Positions 6,802-16,780 of a DNA stretch of 64,000 nt are shown here, piece by piece. The first letter of the stretch is position 1; the number at the start of each line of letters is the position of its first letter. Made by a program: the position numbers and the translations under genes. This DNA is from HK1 sp965204915 (GTDB lineage Bacteria; Pseudomonadota; Gammaproteobacteria; HK1): positions 1,426,001 to 1,490,000 of the forward strand of contig OZ242023.1 in assembly GCA_965204915.1 (NCBI GenBank), in the 5' to 3' direction. Below the pieces are notes generated by a model that saw nothing but the letters and a program-made list of their open reading frames with translations, had not been told where the DNA came from and did no database searches.

Positions 6802-7739
6802 GATCCCGTCCGGAAGTGACGGTAGCCGGCCGGCACGGCGCTCGCCATGCCCGGGCAGCCGTCGAGACGCAACCCCGGCCGCGCCTCGACGGCGCCGATT
6901 CCGGTGATCGTGTCGCCGGTCCCGAGGGTGCCGAAGCATTTCCCAGAGGCGCCGCCGAGGCGTTTCCCGAGGGCGTCGAGGCGGTCCATCCGGTCCGGCG
7001 GGACGGTGAACAGCAGCTCGTAGTCGTCGCCGGCCGAGAGCGCGAGCTCCCGCGCCGCTTCGTCTCCGGCCACTGCGAGCAACGCCGGTGACAAGGGTAC
7101 GAGACTCGCGTCGATGCGGGCTCCGACGCCGCTCGCTTCGAGCACGTGGCCGAGGTCCTGGCACAGCCCGTCGGAGACGTCGATGGCGGCGCTGGCGATG
7201 CCGCGCAGCGCGCCTCCGAGCGCGAGCCTCGGCGCCGGCCGGCGCAGCCGGGCCAGGAGCGCCTCGGCGCTCGCGACGGGACGGGCCGGACGCCGTCCGA
7301 GCGCGACGTCGAGCCCGCCCCCGGCGTCGCCGAGGGTGCCGGAGACGAAGATCCGGTCGCCGGGGCGGGCGCCGGCGCGGATCAGCGCCTCACCGGGCGG
7401 ACAGCGCCCGTGCGCCTCGACGCTCACCGAGAGCGCGCCGGCCACGGTGTCCACGGCGGCAACGGCGACCCCGTGCGCGCGGGCGAGCGAGTCGAATCCT
7501 GCCCGGAACGCGGCGAGCCACGTCGCGCCGAGACACGCCGGGAGCGAGACGATCGCGACCGCCTCGGTCGCGTCCGCGCCCATCGCGGCGAGATCGCTCA
7601 GGCTGACCGCGAGCGCCTTGTGGCCGACGTCGTATGCGGGCGTGTCGCCCGGGAAGTGCACACCGTCGACGAGGGTGTCGATGGCGACCACCATGGGCCC
7701 GGCCGCTGCAACCGGTGGCGCCGCTGCAACCGGCGGCAT
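6798..7739 (-). CDS. thiL: Thiamine-monophosphate kinase, N-terminally truncated
   Basis: ThiL phosphorylates thiamine phosphate to the diphosphate cofactor. This 313-residue version keeps AIDTLVDGVHFPGD, ALAVSLSDLAAMGAD, SGTLGDAGGGL, SAAIDVSDGLCQDLGH and LSAGDDYELLFTVP. It lacks the first 40-45 residues of the family (E-F-x-L-I-A-R and the Mg/ATP-binding G-I-G-D-D-A-A-L-L); in their place is MPPVAAAPPVAAAGP, encoded by a short tandem repeat at about 7695-7739. The G-G-D-T-T-R-G loop is changed to AAVDTVAG. nusB ends only 15 bases upstream, so no hidden N-terminus exists. The missing motifs are present in the ThiL-like gene at 4589-5353. Confidence 0.88.
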   Translation of the reverse strand: MPPVAAAPPVAAAGPMVVAIDTLVDGVHFPGDTPAYDVGHKALAVSLSDLAAMGADATEAVAIVSLPACLGATWLAAFRAGFDSLARAHGVAVAAVDTVAGALSVSVEAHGRCPPGEALIRAGARPGDRIFVSGTLGDAGGGLDVALGRRPARPVASAEALLARLRRPAPRLALGGALRGIASAAIDVSDGLCQDLGHVLEASGVGARIDASLVPLSPALLAVAGDEAARELALSAGDDYELLFTVPPDRMDRLDALGKRLGGASGKCFGTLGTGDTITGIGAVEARPGLRLDGCPGMASAVPAGYRHFRTGS

Positions 7740-7754
7740 TGCGTCACGCTCCGT

Positions 7755-8168
7755 TCAGCCGGGCCGGAGGCGGCGGGCCACCCGGTCGAGCACCCCGTTG
7801 ACGTACTTGTGGCTCTGCTCGGCCCCGAACGTGCGGGCAAGCTCCACCGCCTCGTTGATGACGGTCCGCCACGGGACCTCGGCCATGGAGCGCAACTCGT
7901 GCGCACCCATGCGCAAGATCGCGCGCTCGACGGGATCGAGTTCGGCGACGGGGCGGTCGGTGAATGCCGCGAGCTCCGCGTCGAGGACCGCGAAGTCGAT
8001 GATCACTCCACCGACCAGGGCGTCGAAGAAGACGGGATCGAATCCGCCGGGGGGCGGATTCTCCGTGAACTGGGCGTGGAGCTCCTCCGCCGAATGGCCG
8101 GTCATCTGCCACTGGTACAACGCCTGCAGCGCCGCCCGGCGGGTGCGGGTCCGGATCCCCGGGCGCAT
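7755..8168 (-). CDS. nusB: Transcription antitermination factor NusB
   Basis: A 137-residue NusB, the RNA-binding partner of NusE in rRNA antitermination. Landmarks: RTRRAALQALYQWQMTGH, FFDALVGGVIID, LDPVERAILRMGAHEL and PWRTVINEAVELARTFGAEQ with SHKYVNGVLDRVA. ATG 8168 is chosen because the family begins just before R-x-x-A-x-Q-A-L-Y; a longer upstream extension would run into ribH. It lies 17 bases after ribH and 15 before thiL in the conserved ribH-nusB-thiL order. Confidence 0.95.
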   Translation of the reverse strand: MRPGIRTRTRRAALQALYQWQMTGHSAEELHAQFTENPPPGGFDPVFFDALVGGVIIDFAVLDAELAAFTDRPVAELDPVERAILRMGAHELRSMAEVPWRTVINEAVELARTFGAEQSHKYVNGVLDRVARRLRPG

Positions 8169-8185
8169 CGGGTCCGGGCCCCGGA

Positions 8186-8662
8186 TCAGGCGCCGAGCCG
8201 GCGGCGCAGCGAGACCATCTCCAGCGCCGCGAGGGCCGCCTCGCGGCCCTTGTTGCCGTGCTCCCCGCCGGCGCGTGCTTCGGCCTGGGCCTGGTCGTCG
8301 CAGGTGAGGACGCCGAAGACCACCGGGACGTCGAGCTCCAGCGAGGCGGTCCGGAGGCCGCGCGCGGCTTCCGCGCATACGTAGTCGAAGTGGGGGGTGC
8401 CGCCCCGGATCACCGCGCCGAGGGCGACGACGGCGTCGGCTGCGCCTTGCCGTGCGATCCAGCGGGCCGCCAGCGGAAGCTCGAACGCGCCCGGCACGCG
8501 GGCAACGAGGATCGCGTCCCGATCCAGCCCCTGCCCGGCGAGCGTGTCCAGCGCCGCTTCGAGCAGCCGTGACACGACGCGGTCGTTGAACCGCGCCGCG
8601 ACGATGCCGATCCTCGCGCCGGCTACGTCGAAGTCGGCAGGGGAGATGTCGTAACGCGCCAC
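8186..8662 (-). CDS. ribH: 6,7-dimethyl-8-ribityllumazine synthase
   Basis: A 158-residue lumazine synthase, the penultimate riboflavin enzyme, forming icosahedral or pentameric shells. Visible: GIVAARFNDRVVSRLLEAAL, VPGAFELPLAARWIA (substrate loop), ALGAVIRGGTPHFDYVCAE with the catalytic His, and PVVFGVLTCDDQAQAEARAG with GNKGREAALAALEM. Full length. It starts 215 bases after ribBA; that gap (8663-8877) holds no recognisable gene or riboswitch. Confidence 0.96.
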   Translation of the reverse strand: MARYDISPADFDVAGARIGIVAARFNDRVVSRLLEAALDTLAGQGLDRDAILVARVPGAFELPLAARWIARQGAADAVVALGAVIRGGTPHFDYVCAEAARGLRTASLELDVPVVFGVLTCDDQAQAEARAGGEHGNKGREAALAALEMVSLRRRLGA

Positions 8663-8877
8663 GGTATGCCCACTCGAATGCGAATATCCGCCCGCCCGCC
8701 GATCACCGTCTTCCCGATTCGAGAACCACCTCCCCGACGAGCGGAAACCCGGCGTTCGCCCGCAAGCCGGTCATGCCCAAGCCGGTCGTGGCATGGCGTC
8801 ATGACGATCGGGGCGTCATGATGATCGGGCAATCGAGGATACACGTCGGGAACGTTCGCGACGGCCCTTTCGATCCG

Positions 8878-10056
<1,179 letters not shown>

Positions 10057-10161
10057 GAGCGGGGACCTGTCTCACGCAGCGCCAGACGGACGGGGTGCAT
10101 GGCCCCGGACGGCGCGCGCATTCTGCCCGCCCCGGCCATGTCCGCGCAACGAGGAGTCTTG

Positions 10162-10219
10162 TCCAACGAGACATGAGCCTGAAGGGAGGGGGTGAATCCA
10201 ACGAGAGGTGAGCCTGTAG
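10162..10219. repeat. Imperfect direct repeat beside a transposase remnant
   Basis: TCCAACGAGACATGAGCCTG (10162) recurs with two changes at 10197, 35 bases apart. It lies just left of a transposase fragment and could be a terminal or subterminal repeat of that lost insertion sequence. Confidence 0.5.
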
Positions 10220-10243
10220 CGCGGGGTCCGGGATCATCGGAGG

Positions 10244-10381
10244 ATGATCGTGACGCTACGGACCGAAAGGGTCCGGACGCTGGACCAGGTGCGCGCCTTC
10301 GTCGAGGGCAGCGAGGCGGTGGACTTCACGTTCGAGGCACACTACTACCATCAACTGCATGAGTCGGCGATGGCTGCCTGA
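10244..10381 (+). pseudogene. Transposase N-terminal remnant (ISNCY/integrase-like)
   Basis: A 45-codon reading frame whose first 25 residues (MIVTLRTERVRTLDQVRAFV, then EGSEAVDFTF) look like the opening of ISNCY-type transposases; afterwards the frame is lost and ends at TGA 10379-10381. The catalytic core is absent. The remainder of the 10057-10610 interval has no other gene. Its position between ribBA and the RTX gene suggests an insertion event that separated ribE from ribBA. Family assignment is from memory of the N-terminal motif only. Confidence 0.45.
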
Positions 10382-10610
10382 CTCAAGCAAATCACCCTCC
10401 GGGAAACCCGGGGCGGTTCAGCTTGTTATGTGCCGACAATGTTGGAGACAAGCCCACCAGGAGCGACAGGGCCAGGACATGGACGCAAGACGTCACCATA
10501 TCGTTGGATGGTCTTGTTGCTCCCTGAAGGACGTCATTGAATCCATGGCGAGGGCGTTCTTCCGGTCCCGCTCCCGCCCGCCGCGCGGGCAGGAGCGGAC
10601 GCACCTTGAA

Positions 10611-13040
10611 TCAGAGCAGGAAATCCGACGGGTCCAGGTTGGCGAAGTCGAAGCCCTGGAGGTCGATCCTGCCCCCGCCGTGGCCGGTGAGGTCGATCCA
10701 GGTGCCGGTCCCATCCGAGGGTCCTCCTGCGGAACTCATCACGTCGGACTTCGAGAGACCGAACCCTCTGAGAAGGATGACGTCGTCTCCGTCGGTGAAG
10801 TCGGCGATCCAGTCCCTCCCATGCCCGGGCCTGAAGACGAATACGTCGTCGCCGGATCCACCGTAGAGGCGGTCGTCGCCCGCGCCGCCCTGGAGCACGT
10901 CGTCGCCGGCCCGGCCCCGGAGGGTGTTGTTGCCCGCATCCCCGATGAGTTCGTCGTCGCCGGAGCTGCCGCGCACCTCCTCGATGTTCGAGATCCGGTA
11001 GGTAAAGGCTTCGCCGTTCCACGTGCCCGTCGCCACGCCCTCGGACAGATCGACGTTGAGGTTTGCGACCCCGGAGCGGTCCAATCGCAGCCGGTCGAAG
11101 CCGCCGCCGCCGTCGATGGTGTCGTTGCCCCGGCGGCCGATGAACGATTCGTCGTTGGCGCTGCCGATGATGGTGTCCGTGAAGTCGGAGCCGCGGACTT
11201 CCCAGACGTTGCCGATGATGGTGTCGGTGCCGCCGTGGCCGTCGTTCCGCGCCCGGCCTGCACCGAGATCGACGTGGATGCCGGCGGGCGATCCGTGGTA
11301 GGTGAGCCGGATGGTCCCGCGGTTGCCGGACTGGACGTTGAACGTGTCGTTGCCGGCCCGACCATCGACCTGCATCCATTGCCGGTCACCGAGCCTCAGG
11401 TTGAAGACGTCGGCGTTGTTCGTGCCGCGAAGCCAGACACCGCCGTTTCCGAAAGGATTGGCGACGTCCACGATGGTGTCGGTCCCGGCGGCGCCCTTGT
11501 CGACCGTGGCGCGGTTCGCGGCGCCGTCGATCGTGGCCCGGATCCCGTTCCCGTCCAGCCGGGAATAGTCAACTCCGCCAGACCCGGTTCCGTTGGTGAA
11601 GACGATCCGATCGTCACCGGGAGAACCGCGGACTTCGTCGAGCGCGCCCCGGATCACGTCGTCGCCGGTTCCACCTTCTATCCGTTCGATGTTTGAAATC
11701 CTGTAGGAGAAGGGGGCGCCGTTCCACGTGCCGGTGGCCGTCCCCGCATCCAGGTCCACCCGAAGATCCTGGACGTCGAGGTACGCCGCAAAGCGGGTGC
11801 CGTATCCGAACTGCAACCTGTCCTTGCCGCCACCGCCGTCGATCCGGTCGTTGCCCGCGCGGCCGACGAACGTTTCATCCCGGTCGCTACCGCGAATCAC
11901 GTCCGGGAACTCGGAGCCCGCGACGCCCCTCGGTATGTCGCCGGTAAAGGTATCGACGTCTCCATGGCCGTCGTCGAGCGCCCGGCCCGTGCGGAGGTCG
12001 ACGTTGACGCCGTCAGGCGCGTCAATGTAGGTGGCCCGGACCCAGCCGCCGTTCAGCCGGACGTTGAACCTGTCGTTGCCGGCTTCACCCGCGACATCCA
12101 TGAATTGGCCGTCGTCCAGCGTCAGGTTGAAGACGTCATCGGAACGGGTTCCGTGGAGGCCGAACCCGACGGTGTTCAATGGAGCGGCGACGTCCACGAT
12201 GGTGTCGGTGCCGGCGGAGCCCTTGTCGACCGTGGCGCGGTTGGCGGCACCGTCGATCGTGGCCGTGATTCCCGTGTCCAGATCGGAATACCGGATCTCC
12301 TGGTATGCCTCCGCACCGCTGCCGGAGTAGTCGATCGTGTCGTCCCCCCGTGAGCCGTGCACGGTGTCGAAGCCCCTGTCCGCGTCGAGATCATTCGAGA
12401 CGCCGCTGGTGCCGAGGTCGAACACGTCGTCGCCGTGGCTGCCGAAGAGTTCGTCGCCTTCCGGTCCGCCCCGGATGGTGTCGTCGCCGGGTCCGGCGGA
12501 GAGGTTGACGAGGTTGCCCGGACTCGACAGCAGGCTCATCACCTGGATGGGACGCCCGGCGGTCACGAACACCTGCCACTTGCCGGTGCCGTCGCCGAAG
12601 CGGCCCTCGAAATCGTCCCCGCCCGCCTCCAGGGCCTGCGCGCTGAGGGTGCGGGCCTCGTCGGCGGGCAGGGTCAGGCGCACTTCGCCCGCCGCCGCCG
12701 CGCCCGCATCGTCGAGGCCGGTGATGACCACGTCGGTGTCGAGGCCCGAGGTGTTGACCAAGCGCAGGAGGCTGCGCTTGGTGAGATTGCTCCCGGGGTT
12801 GAAGGTGAGGACGTGGTGGCGCATCGACCGGCTCGCTACGGCGTCGTGGACGCTTGCCAAGGAGCCGGCGCTGCGGACGTAGGCCAGGGGCTCGATGTCG
12901 AGGGTCGAGTCGAGCTCCAGGCGCCAGTGGCCTGTTCCGTCCCCGACCCCGCCCGACAGCCCCTTCGAATTGTCCGGGGTCATGGGGTCCCCCGATGAGG
13001 ACCCGTCCGCAGCGCCTGTCACGTGGCCGGCGGCGAGCAC
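10611..13040 (-). CDS. RTX calcium-binding repeat protein, probable type I secretion substrate
   Basis: An 809-residue protein. The N-terminal 190 residues carry two segments with a G-D-G-T-G-x-W motif (GVGDGTGHWRLELDS and FGDGTGKWQVFV) around a beta-rich domain. The rest holds RTX nonapeptide blocks (GAGDDRLYGGSGDD, GRAGNDRIDGGGG) arranged in large internal repeats, each with ATIDGAANRATVDKG and a TGTWNGxPFxYRISNIE segment. The C-terminus (DLTGHGGGRIDLQGFDF, then ANLDPSDFLL) resembles an RTX secretion signal. The start is GTG 13040 or ATG 12983. No secretion genes are nearby. It interrupts the rib gene cluster between ribE and ribBA. Confidence 0.88.
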   Translation of the reverse strand: MLAAGHVTGAADGSSSGDPMTPDNSKGLSGGVGDGTGHWRLELDSTLDIEPLAYVRSAGSLASVHDAVASRSMRHHVLTFNPGSNLTKRSLLRLVNTSGLDTDVVITGLDDAGAAAAGEVRLTLPADEARTLSAQALEAGGDDFEGRFGDGTGKWQVFVTAGRPIQVMSLLSSPGNLVNLSAGPGDDTIRGGPEGDELFGSHGDDVFDLGTSGVSNDLDADRGFDTVHGSRGDDTIDYSGSGAEAYQEIRYSDLDTGITATIDGAANRATVDKGSAGTDTIVDVAAPLNTVGFGLHGTRSDDVFNLTLDDGQFMDVAGEAGNDRFNVRLNGGWVRATYIDAPDGVNVDLRTGRALDDGHGDVDTFTGDIPRGVAGSEFPDVIRGSDRDETFVGRAGNDRIDGGGGKDRLQFGYGTRFAAYLDVQDLRVDLDAGTATGTWNGAPFSYRISNIERIEGGTGDDVIRGALDEVRGSPGDDRIVFTNGTGSGGVDYSRLDGNGIRATIDGAANRATVDKGAAGTDTIVDVANPFGNGGVWLRGTNNADVFNLRLGDRQWMQVDGRAGNDTFNVQSGNRGTIRLTYHGSPAGIHVDLGAGRARNDGHGGTDTIIGNVWEVRGSDFTDTIIGSANDESFIGRRGNDTIDGGGGFDRLRLDRSGVANLNVDLSEGVATGTWNGEAFTYRISNIEEVRGSSGDDELIGDAGNNTLRGRAGDDVLQGGAGDDRLYGGSGDDVFVFRPGHGRDWIADFTDGDDVILLRGFGLSKSDVMSSAGGPSDGTGTWIDLTGHGGGRIDLQGFDFANLDPSDFLL

Positions 13041-13088
13041 GGCTCGAACGCCGGTTCGCCGCCGGTGTCGAACGGATCGGGGCCGGCC

Positions 13089-13691
13089 CTACCTTTCCCG
13101 GTACACGAGGAGCCGCTCCACGTAGCGGGCGATCGGGTCCACTTCGAGGTTGACCTCGCAACCCGGACCCAGCCCTCCCAGGGTCGTCACTGCGAGGGTG
13201 TGGGGCACGATGCTCACGTCGAAGACCGCGCCGGAGACCCCGTTGACGGTGAGGCTCACCCCGTCGAGGCATACCGAGCCCTTCTCCGCGACGTAGCGGG
13301 CGAGCGCCGCGGGCGCCCGGATCTCGAACCGCACGGAGCGCGCGTCGTCGCGCCGCGCGAGCACTTCCGCAACGCCGTCGACGTGGCCGGAGACCAGATG
13401 GCCTCCGAGCGGCGTGCTCGGCGTCAGCGCCGTCTCCAGGTTGACCCCGTGTCCGGCCATGAAGCCGCCCAGCGTGGTCCGCGCCAGCGACTCCGCCGAG
13501 ACGTCGGCCCGGAATCCTGCCGGCGTCACCGCGACGACGGTGAGGCAGGCTCCGCTCACGCAGACGGAGTCCCCGACCGAGAGGCCGGCCGGATCGATGG
13601 CGCCGGTCGCGACGGCGAACGACACGTCTCCCGCGGGATGCTCGATCCGCTCCTCGATCCGGCCCGTCGCCTGGACGATCCCCGTAAACAT
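13089..13691 (-). CDS. ribE: Riboflavin synthase, alpha chain
   Basis: A 200-residue riboflavin synthase with the diagnostic start MFTGIVQATGRIEE and two internally repeated lumazine-binding barrels: first GDSVCVSGACLTVVAV ... LGGFMAGHGVNLE, second GSVCLDGVSLTVNGV ... LGGLGPGCEVNLEVDPIARY. It dismutates two lumazines to riboflavin. ATG 13691 is fixed by the M-F-T-G-I-V motif. A 110-base spacer separates it from ribD, in which CCCGGCTCCCGG occurs twice. Confidence 0.96.
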   Translation of the reverse strand: MFTGIVQATGRIEERIEHPAGDVSFAVATGAIDPAGLSVGDSVCVSGACLTVVAVTPAGFRADVSAESLARTTLGGFMAGHGVNLETALTPSTPLGGHLVSGHVDGVAEVLARRDDARSVRFEIRAPAALARYVAEKGSVCLDGVSLTVNGVSGAVFDVSIVPHTLAVTTLGGLGPGCEVNLEVDPIARYVERLLVYRER

Positions 13692-13801
13692 CGCGTCTCC
13701 CCTCATCGTCCCGTTTCGCCCGCTCGGCGCTACGCCGCGGTGGGCCCGGCTCCCGGGACGATGCCGATGCACATCCCGGCTCCCGGCCCGGATGACGACG
13801 C

Positions 13802-14989
13802 TCACCGGGGCCGCGGCGCCCCGCTTCCCGAGCCCGTCTCGTCCACCCGGGATTCCACGCCCGATCCATCGTTCGGAGCCGCATCGATGCGCAGATCGGC
13901 ACCGATCCGCGTGACCCCGGTGACGTCGAGCTCGATCCGGTCGCGCATCGCCGCGATTCCCGGCAATGTGAACATCCCCCGTGCCGCATCGCCGAGCAGC
14001 GTCGGTGCGAGATACACGACGATCTCGTCGACGAGGCTCGCTTCGAGCAGTGCGCCGGCCAGGGTCGGGCCGCATTCGGCATGGACCTCGTTGGCGCCGC
14101 GCTCGGCGAGGGCGGCCATGAGGGCGCCGAGCGAGACCCGTCCCCGGCCGTCCTCCGGCAGCGGGACGATCTCCGCACCGGCCTCCGCAAGCGCCTGCAT
14201 CCGGTCAGGGTCGCCGTGGCCGGACTCGCCGGACGTTGCAATGAGAAGACGCCCCGGCGCGGAGAGCACGCACGCCGCCGGCGGCGTGCGCAGCCGCGAA
14301 TCGGCGATCACCCGCATCGGCGGCGCGAGGCATTCGGCGTCCTGCACCCGGGCGTCGAGCCGCGGGTCGTCGGCGAGCAGGGTGCCGATGCCGGTGAAGA
14401 TCGCGCTCGCCTGGGCGCGGAGCCGGTGCACGTCGGCGCGTGCCGCCTCGCCGGTGATCCATCGGCTCTCTCCGGCGGCGGTGGCGGTGCGCCCGTCCAG
14501 GGTCGCGGCGAGCTTGCAGCGTACCCATGGGCGGCCCCGTTCGTGGCGGGAGACGAACCCGCGGTTGAGCGCCCGTGCCCGATCTTCCAGCAACCCCGTC
14601 TCCACTTCGACGCCGGCCTCGGCGAGCTCCGCGGAGCCCCGGCCCGCGACTTCCGGGTTCGGATCGGACATCGCCGCCACCACCTTCGCGACCCCCGCCT
14701 CGATCAGGGCCCGCGTGCAGGGCCCGGTGCGACCGGCATGACGACACGGCTCCAGCGTCACGTAGGCGGTGGCTCCCCGCGCATCGCCCCGGGCCGCGGC
14801 GAGGGCATGGACCTCGGCGTGCGGCTCCCCCGCGTACCGGTGCCAGCCTTCCCCGACGATGCGTTCGCCGCGCACGATCACGCAGCCCACCCGCGGGTTG
14901 GGATCGGTGGAATAGAGGCCGCGGCGCGCGAGCTCCAGCGCCCGCGCCATGAAGCGGCGACCCGGGGCGCCGGCCGGCTCGGGCGACAT
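13802..14989 (-). CDS. ribD: Bifunctional riboflavin biosynthesis deaminase/reductase
   Basis: A 395-residue RibD. Residues 10-150 are the cytidine-deaminase-like domain with zinc motifs PHAEVHAL and LEPCRHAGRTGPC. Residues 155-370 are the reductase domain (WVRCKLAATLDGRTATAAGE, SRWITG, GIGTLLADDPRLDAR, EVHAECGPTLAGALLEASLV, DEIVVYLAP). The C-terminal 25 residues are Gly/Ser-rich extra sequence. It is followed by ribE and preceded, 19 bases upstream, by the dioxygenase gene on the same strand. Confidence 0.96.
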   Translation of the reverse strand: MSPEPAGAPGRRFMARALELARRGLYSTDPNPRVGCVIVRGERIVGEGWHRYAGEPHAEVHALAAARGDARGATAYVTLEPCRHAGRTGPCTRALIEAGVAKVVAAMSDPNPEVAGRGSAELAEAGVEVETGLLEDRARALNRGFVSRHERGRPWVRCKLAATLDGRTATAAGESRWITGEAARADVHRLRAQASAIFTGIGTLLADDPRLDARVQDAECLAPPMRVIADSRLRTPPAACVLSAPGRLLIATSGESGHGDPDRMQALAEAGAEIVPLPEDGRGRVSLGALMAALAERGANEVHAECGPTLAGALLEASLVDEIVVYLAPTLLGDAARGMFTLPGIAAMRDRIELDVTGVTRIGADLRIDAAPNDGSGVESRVDETGSGSGAPRPR

Positions 14990-15008
14990 GTCCGGACGGA
15001 GACGCCGC

Positions 15009-15917
15009 TCAGCCCGCGGCGCCGCCCGCCTCCTCCTGCACCGTGAAGAACGACGCCCGTATCGGTTGCTCGGGAAGCTCGATGACCGCCTCGGTGAGCC
15101 GGGCCCGGCGGCTGGGACGGCCGCGGACGGCCATGCCCTCGTTCCGGTTCGGCATGGGGTTGCGCGCGATCGGGAAGGCGTCCGCGGCGCTGTAGACGCA
15201 GATGTAGAGCCCGCGCGGGGCCGCCGACCGGTTCGGCTCCGAGCCGTGGGCGAGCCGGGTGTGCATGAGGCACACGCTGCCGGCGCGGCCCAGGATGGGC
15301 TCCTCGCGCTCGCGCAGCGCCCGTTCCTCGGCGGGATCGACGAAGCCGGTGAAGCGGTCGCCCGCGAACAGGGAGAACATCGGCCCGCGGTGGCTGCCGG
15401 GGACCACCATCAGGCAGCCGTTCTCCATCGTCATGTCGTCGAGCATGAGCAGGGCGGTGACGACGTCGTCGTTGGTATGCGGGGTGTAGGCGAAGTCCTG
15501 GTGGTAGCGGACCTCGGTGTGCGAGCCGGGCAGCTTCAGGTTGATCTTGCAGTGGTGGTGCTTCACGTCGGGCCCGATGAGGGCGGCGACCATGTCGGTC
15601 ATCGCGGAATCGCGCATCACGTCCATGAAGGTCCCGTCGATCTCGCTCGGGTTGTTGACCCTCCTGAGTGCGGGTGCGCCGGCGCTGTGCTCCGGCGCCA
15701 GATCGAAGCGCGGCCGTCCGTCGGCGGTGGGCTCGCCGAAGGGGGCGCCGTGGGCGCGGCTCTCCTCGACCCATCCGGCGAGGACTGCACGCATCCCCGC
15801 GAGCTGTCTCCCATCCACCGCGTTCCCGGCGACGAGGTAGCCGTCGCGCCGGAATGCATCGACCTGCTCTTCGGAGAGGGCTCGTTCTCCGGGCATGTCC
15901 CGCTCTTCGGAAGTCAT
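15009..15917 (-). CDS. Phytanoyl-CoA dioxygenase (PhyH) family protein
   Basis: A 302-residue Fe(II)/2-oxoglutarate oxygenase. The iron-binding H-x-D is in EVRYHQDFAYTPHTNDDV and the distal His and 2OG-binding Arg lie around LMHTRLAHGSEPNRSAAPRG. The fold start LSEEQVDAFRRDGYLV is typical of PhyH proteins. The substrate is unknown; bacterial members hydroxylate lipids, natural products or small acids. ATG 15917 is chosen because it overlaps the tatD stop as ATGA and sits right before the conserved N-terminus, implying coupling to tatD. Confidence 0.88.
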   Translation of the reverse strand: MTSEERDMPGERALSEEQVDAFRRDGYLVAGNAVDGRQLAGMRAVLAGWVEESRAHGAPFGEPTADGRPRFDLAPEHSAGAPALRRVNNPSEIDGTFMDVMRDSAMTDMVAALIGPDVKHHHCKINLKLPGSHTEVRYHQDFAYTPHTNDDVVTALLMLDDMTMENGCLMVVPGSHRGPMFSLFAGDRFTGFVDPAEERALREREEPILGRAGSVCLMHTRLAHGSEPNRSAAPRGLYICVYSAADAFPIARNPMPNRNEGMAVRGRPSRRARLTEAVIELPEQPIRASFFTVQEEAGGAAG

Positions 15918-16780
15918 TTCGGTTTCTCCCGGGGATGTGTCCATGAAACGGCGCCGGAAGGCGCGCATCGGGCCGGCTGCGGCAGCCCGAAGAAGCGGCG
16001 CGCGGTGTCCGCGGTGGACCGGGCCAGGGCATCCGGCTCGTCACCGGCGGCGCCGGCCACCGCCCGCAGTACATGGGGAAGATACATGGGTTCATTGCGC
16101 GGGGGTTCATTGCGCCGGGTCTTCGGCTTCGGGGCGAGGTCGCGGGGAAGGAGGTACGGCGCGTCGGTCTCGATCATGAGACGATCCCGGGGGATGCGGG
16201 AGACGAGCCCGCGCAGGGGCAGTCCGCGGCGTTCGTCGCAGATCCAGCCGGTCACCCCGACGTGGAGGTCGAGGTCCAGGTAGGCGTCGAGCGCGGTCCC
16301 GTCCCCGGTGAAGCAGTGGATGACGGCGCGCGGGAGCCGTGCGCGCCAGCGCGAGACGATGGCGAGGAAGCGCTCGTGGGCGTCGCGCTCGTGGAGAAAG
16401 ACGGGCATGCCGAGCCCCGCCGCGAGATCGAGATGGGCCTCGAACGCGCGTTCCTGGTCGGGCCGCGGCGAGAAGTCGCGGTTGAAATCGAGGCCGGTCT
16501 CCCCGATGGCGACGACTTCGGGCTCCGCGGCAAGCCGTTCCAGGGCCGCCGCGCTCCCCGCGCGCCACTCGCGCGCGTGGTGCGGGTGCACCCCCGCGGT
16601 GGAGAACAGCACCCCCGGCGCGGTGCGGGCGACGTCGAGCGCGGTGGCGCTCTCCGTCTCGCTCGCACCGGTGACCACGATCTGCGCCACCCCCGCCTCG
16701 CGCGCGCGGGCGAGCACCTGCTCGCGGTCGCGATCGAACGATTCGTGCCCGAGGTTGGCGCCGATGTCGACGAGCTGCAC
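15914..16780 (-). CDS. tatD: TatD-family metal-dependent DNase
   Basis: A 288-residue TatD hydrolase with a TIM-barrel metal centre: start MQLVDIGANLGHESFDRD (the D-I-G-x-N-L form of true TatD), then STAGVHPHHAREW, VAIGETGLDFNRDFSPR, PVFLHERDAHERFL, AVIHCFTGDGTALDAYL and MIETDAPYLLPRDLAPKP. TatD acts as a 3'-5' exonuclease in oxidative DNA damage. Full length; the C-terminal 25 residues are less conserved and overlap phyH by 4 bases. The 122-base gap to ycaQ is a divergent promoter region. Confidence 0.94.
   Translation of the reverse strand: MQLVDIGANLGHESFDRDREQVLARAREAGVAQIVVTGASETESATALDVARTAPGVLFSTAGVHPHHAREWRAGSAAALERLAAEPEVVAIGETGLDFNRDFSPRPDQERAFEAHLDLAAGLGMPVFLHERDAHERFLAIVSRWRARLPRAVIHCFTGDGTALDAYLDLDLHVGVTGWICDERRGLPLRGLVSRIPRDRLMIETDAPYLLPRDLAPKPKTRRNEPPRNEPMYLPHVLRAVAGAAGDEPDALARSTADTARRFFGLPQPARCAPSGAVSWTHPREKPK

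Noticed and set aside
10057..10240. Possible FMN riboswitch upstream of ribBA
   Set aside because: The conserved FMN-element blocks were not found on the minus strand; only direct repeats near a transposase scar were seen.
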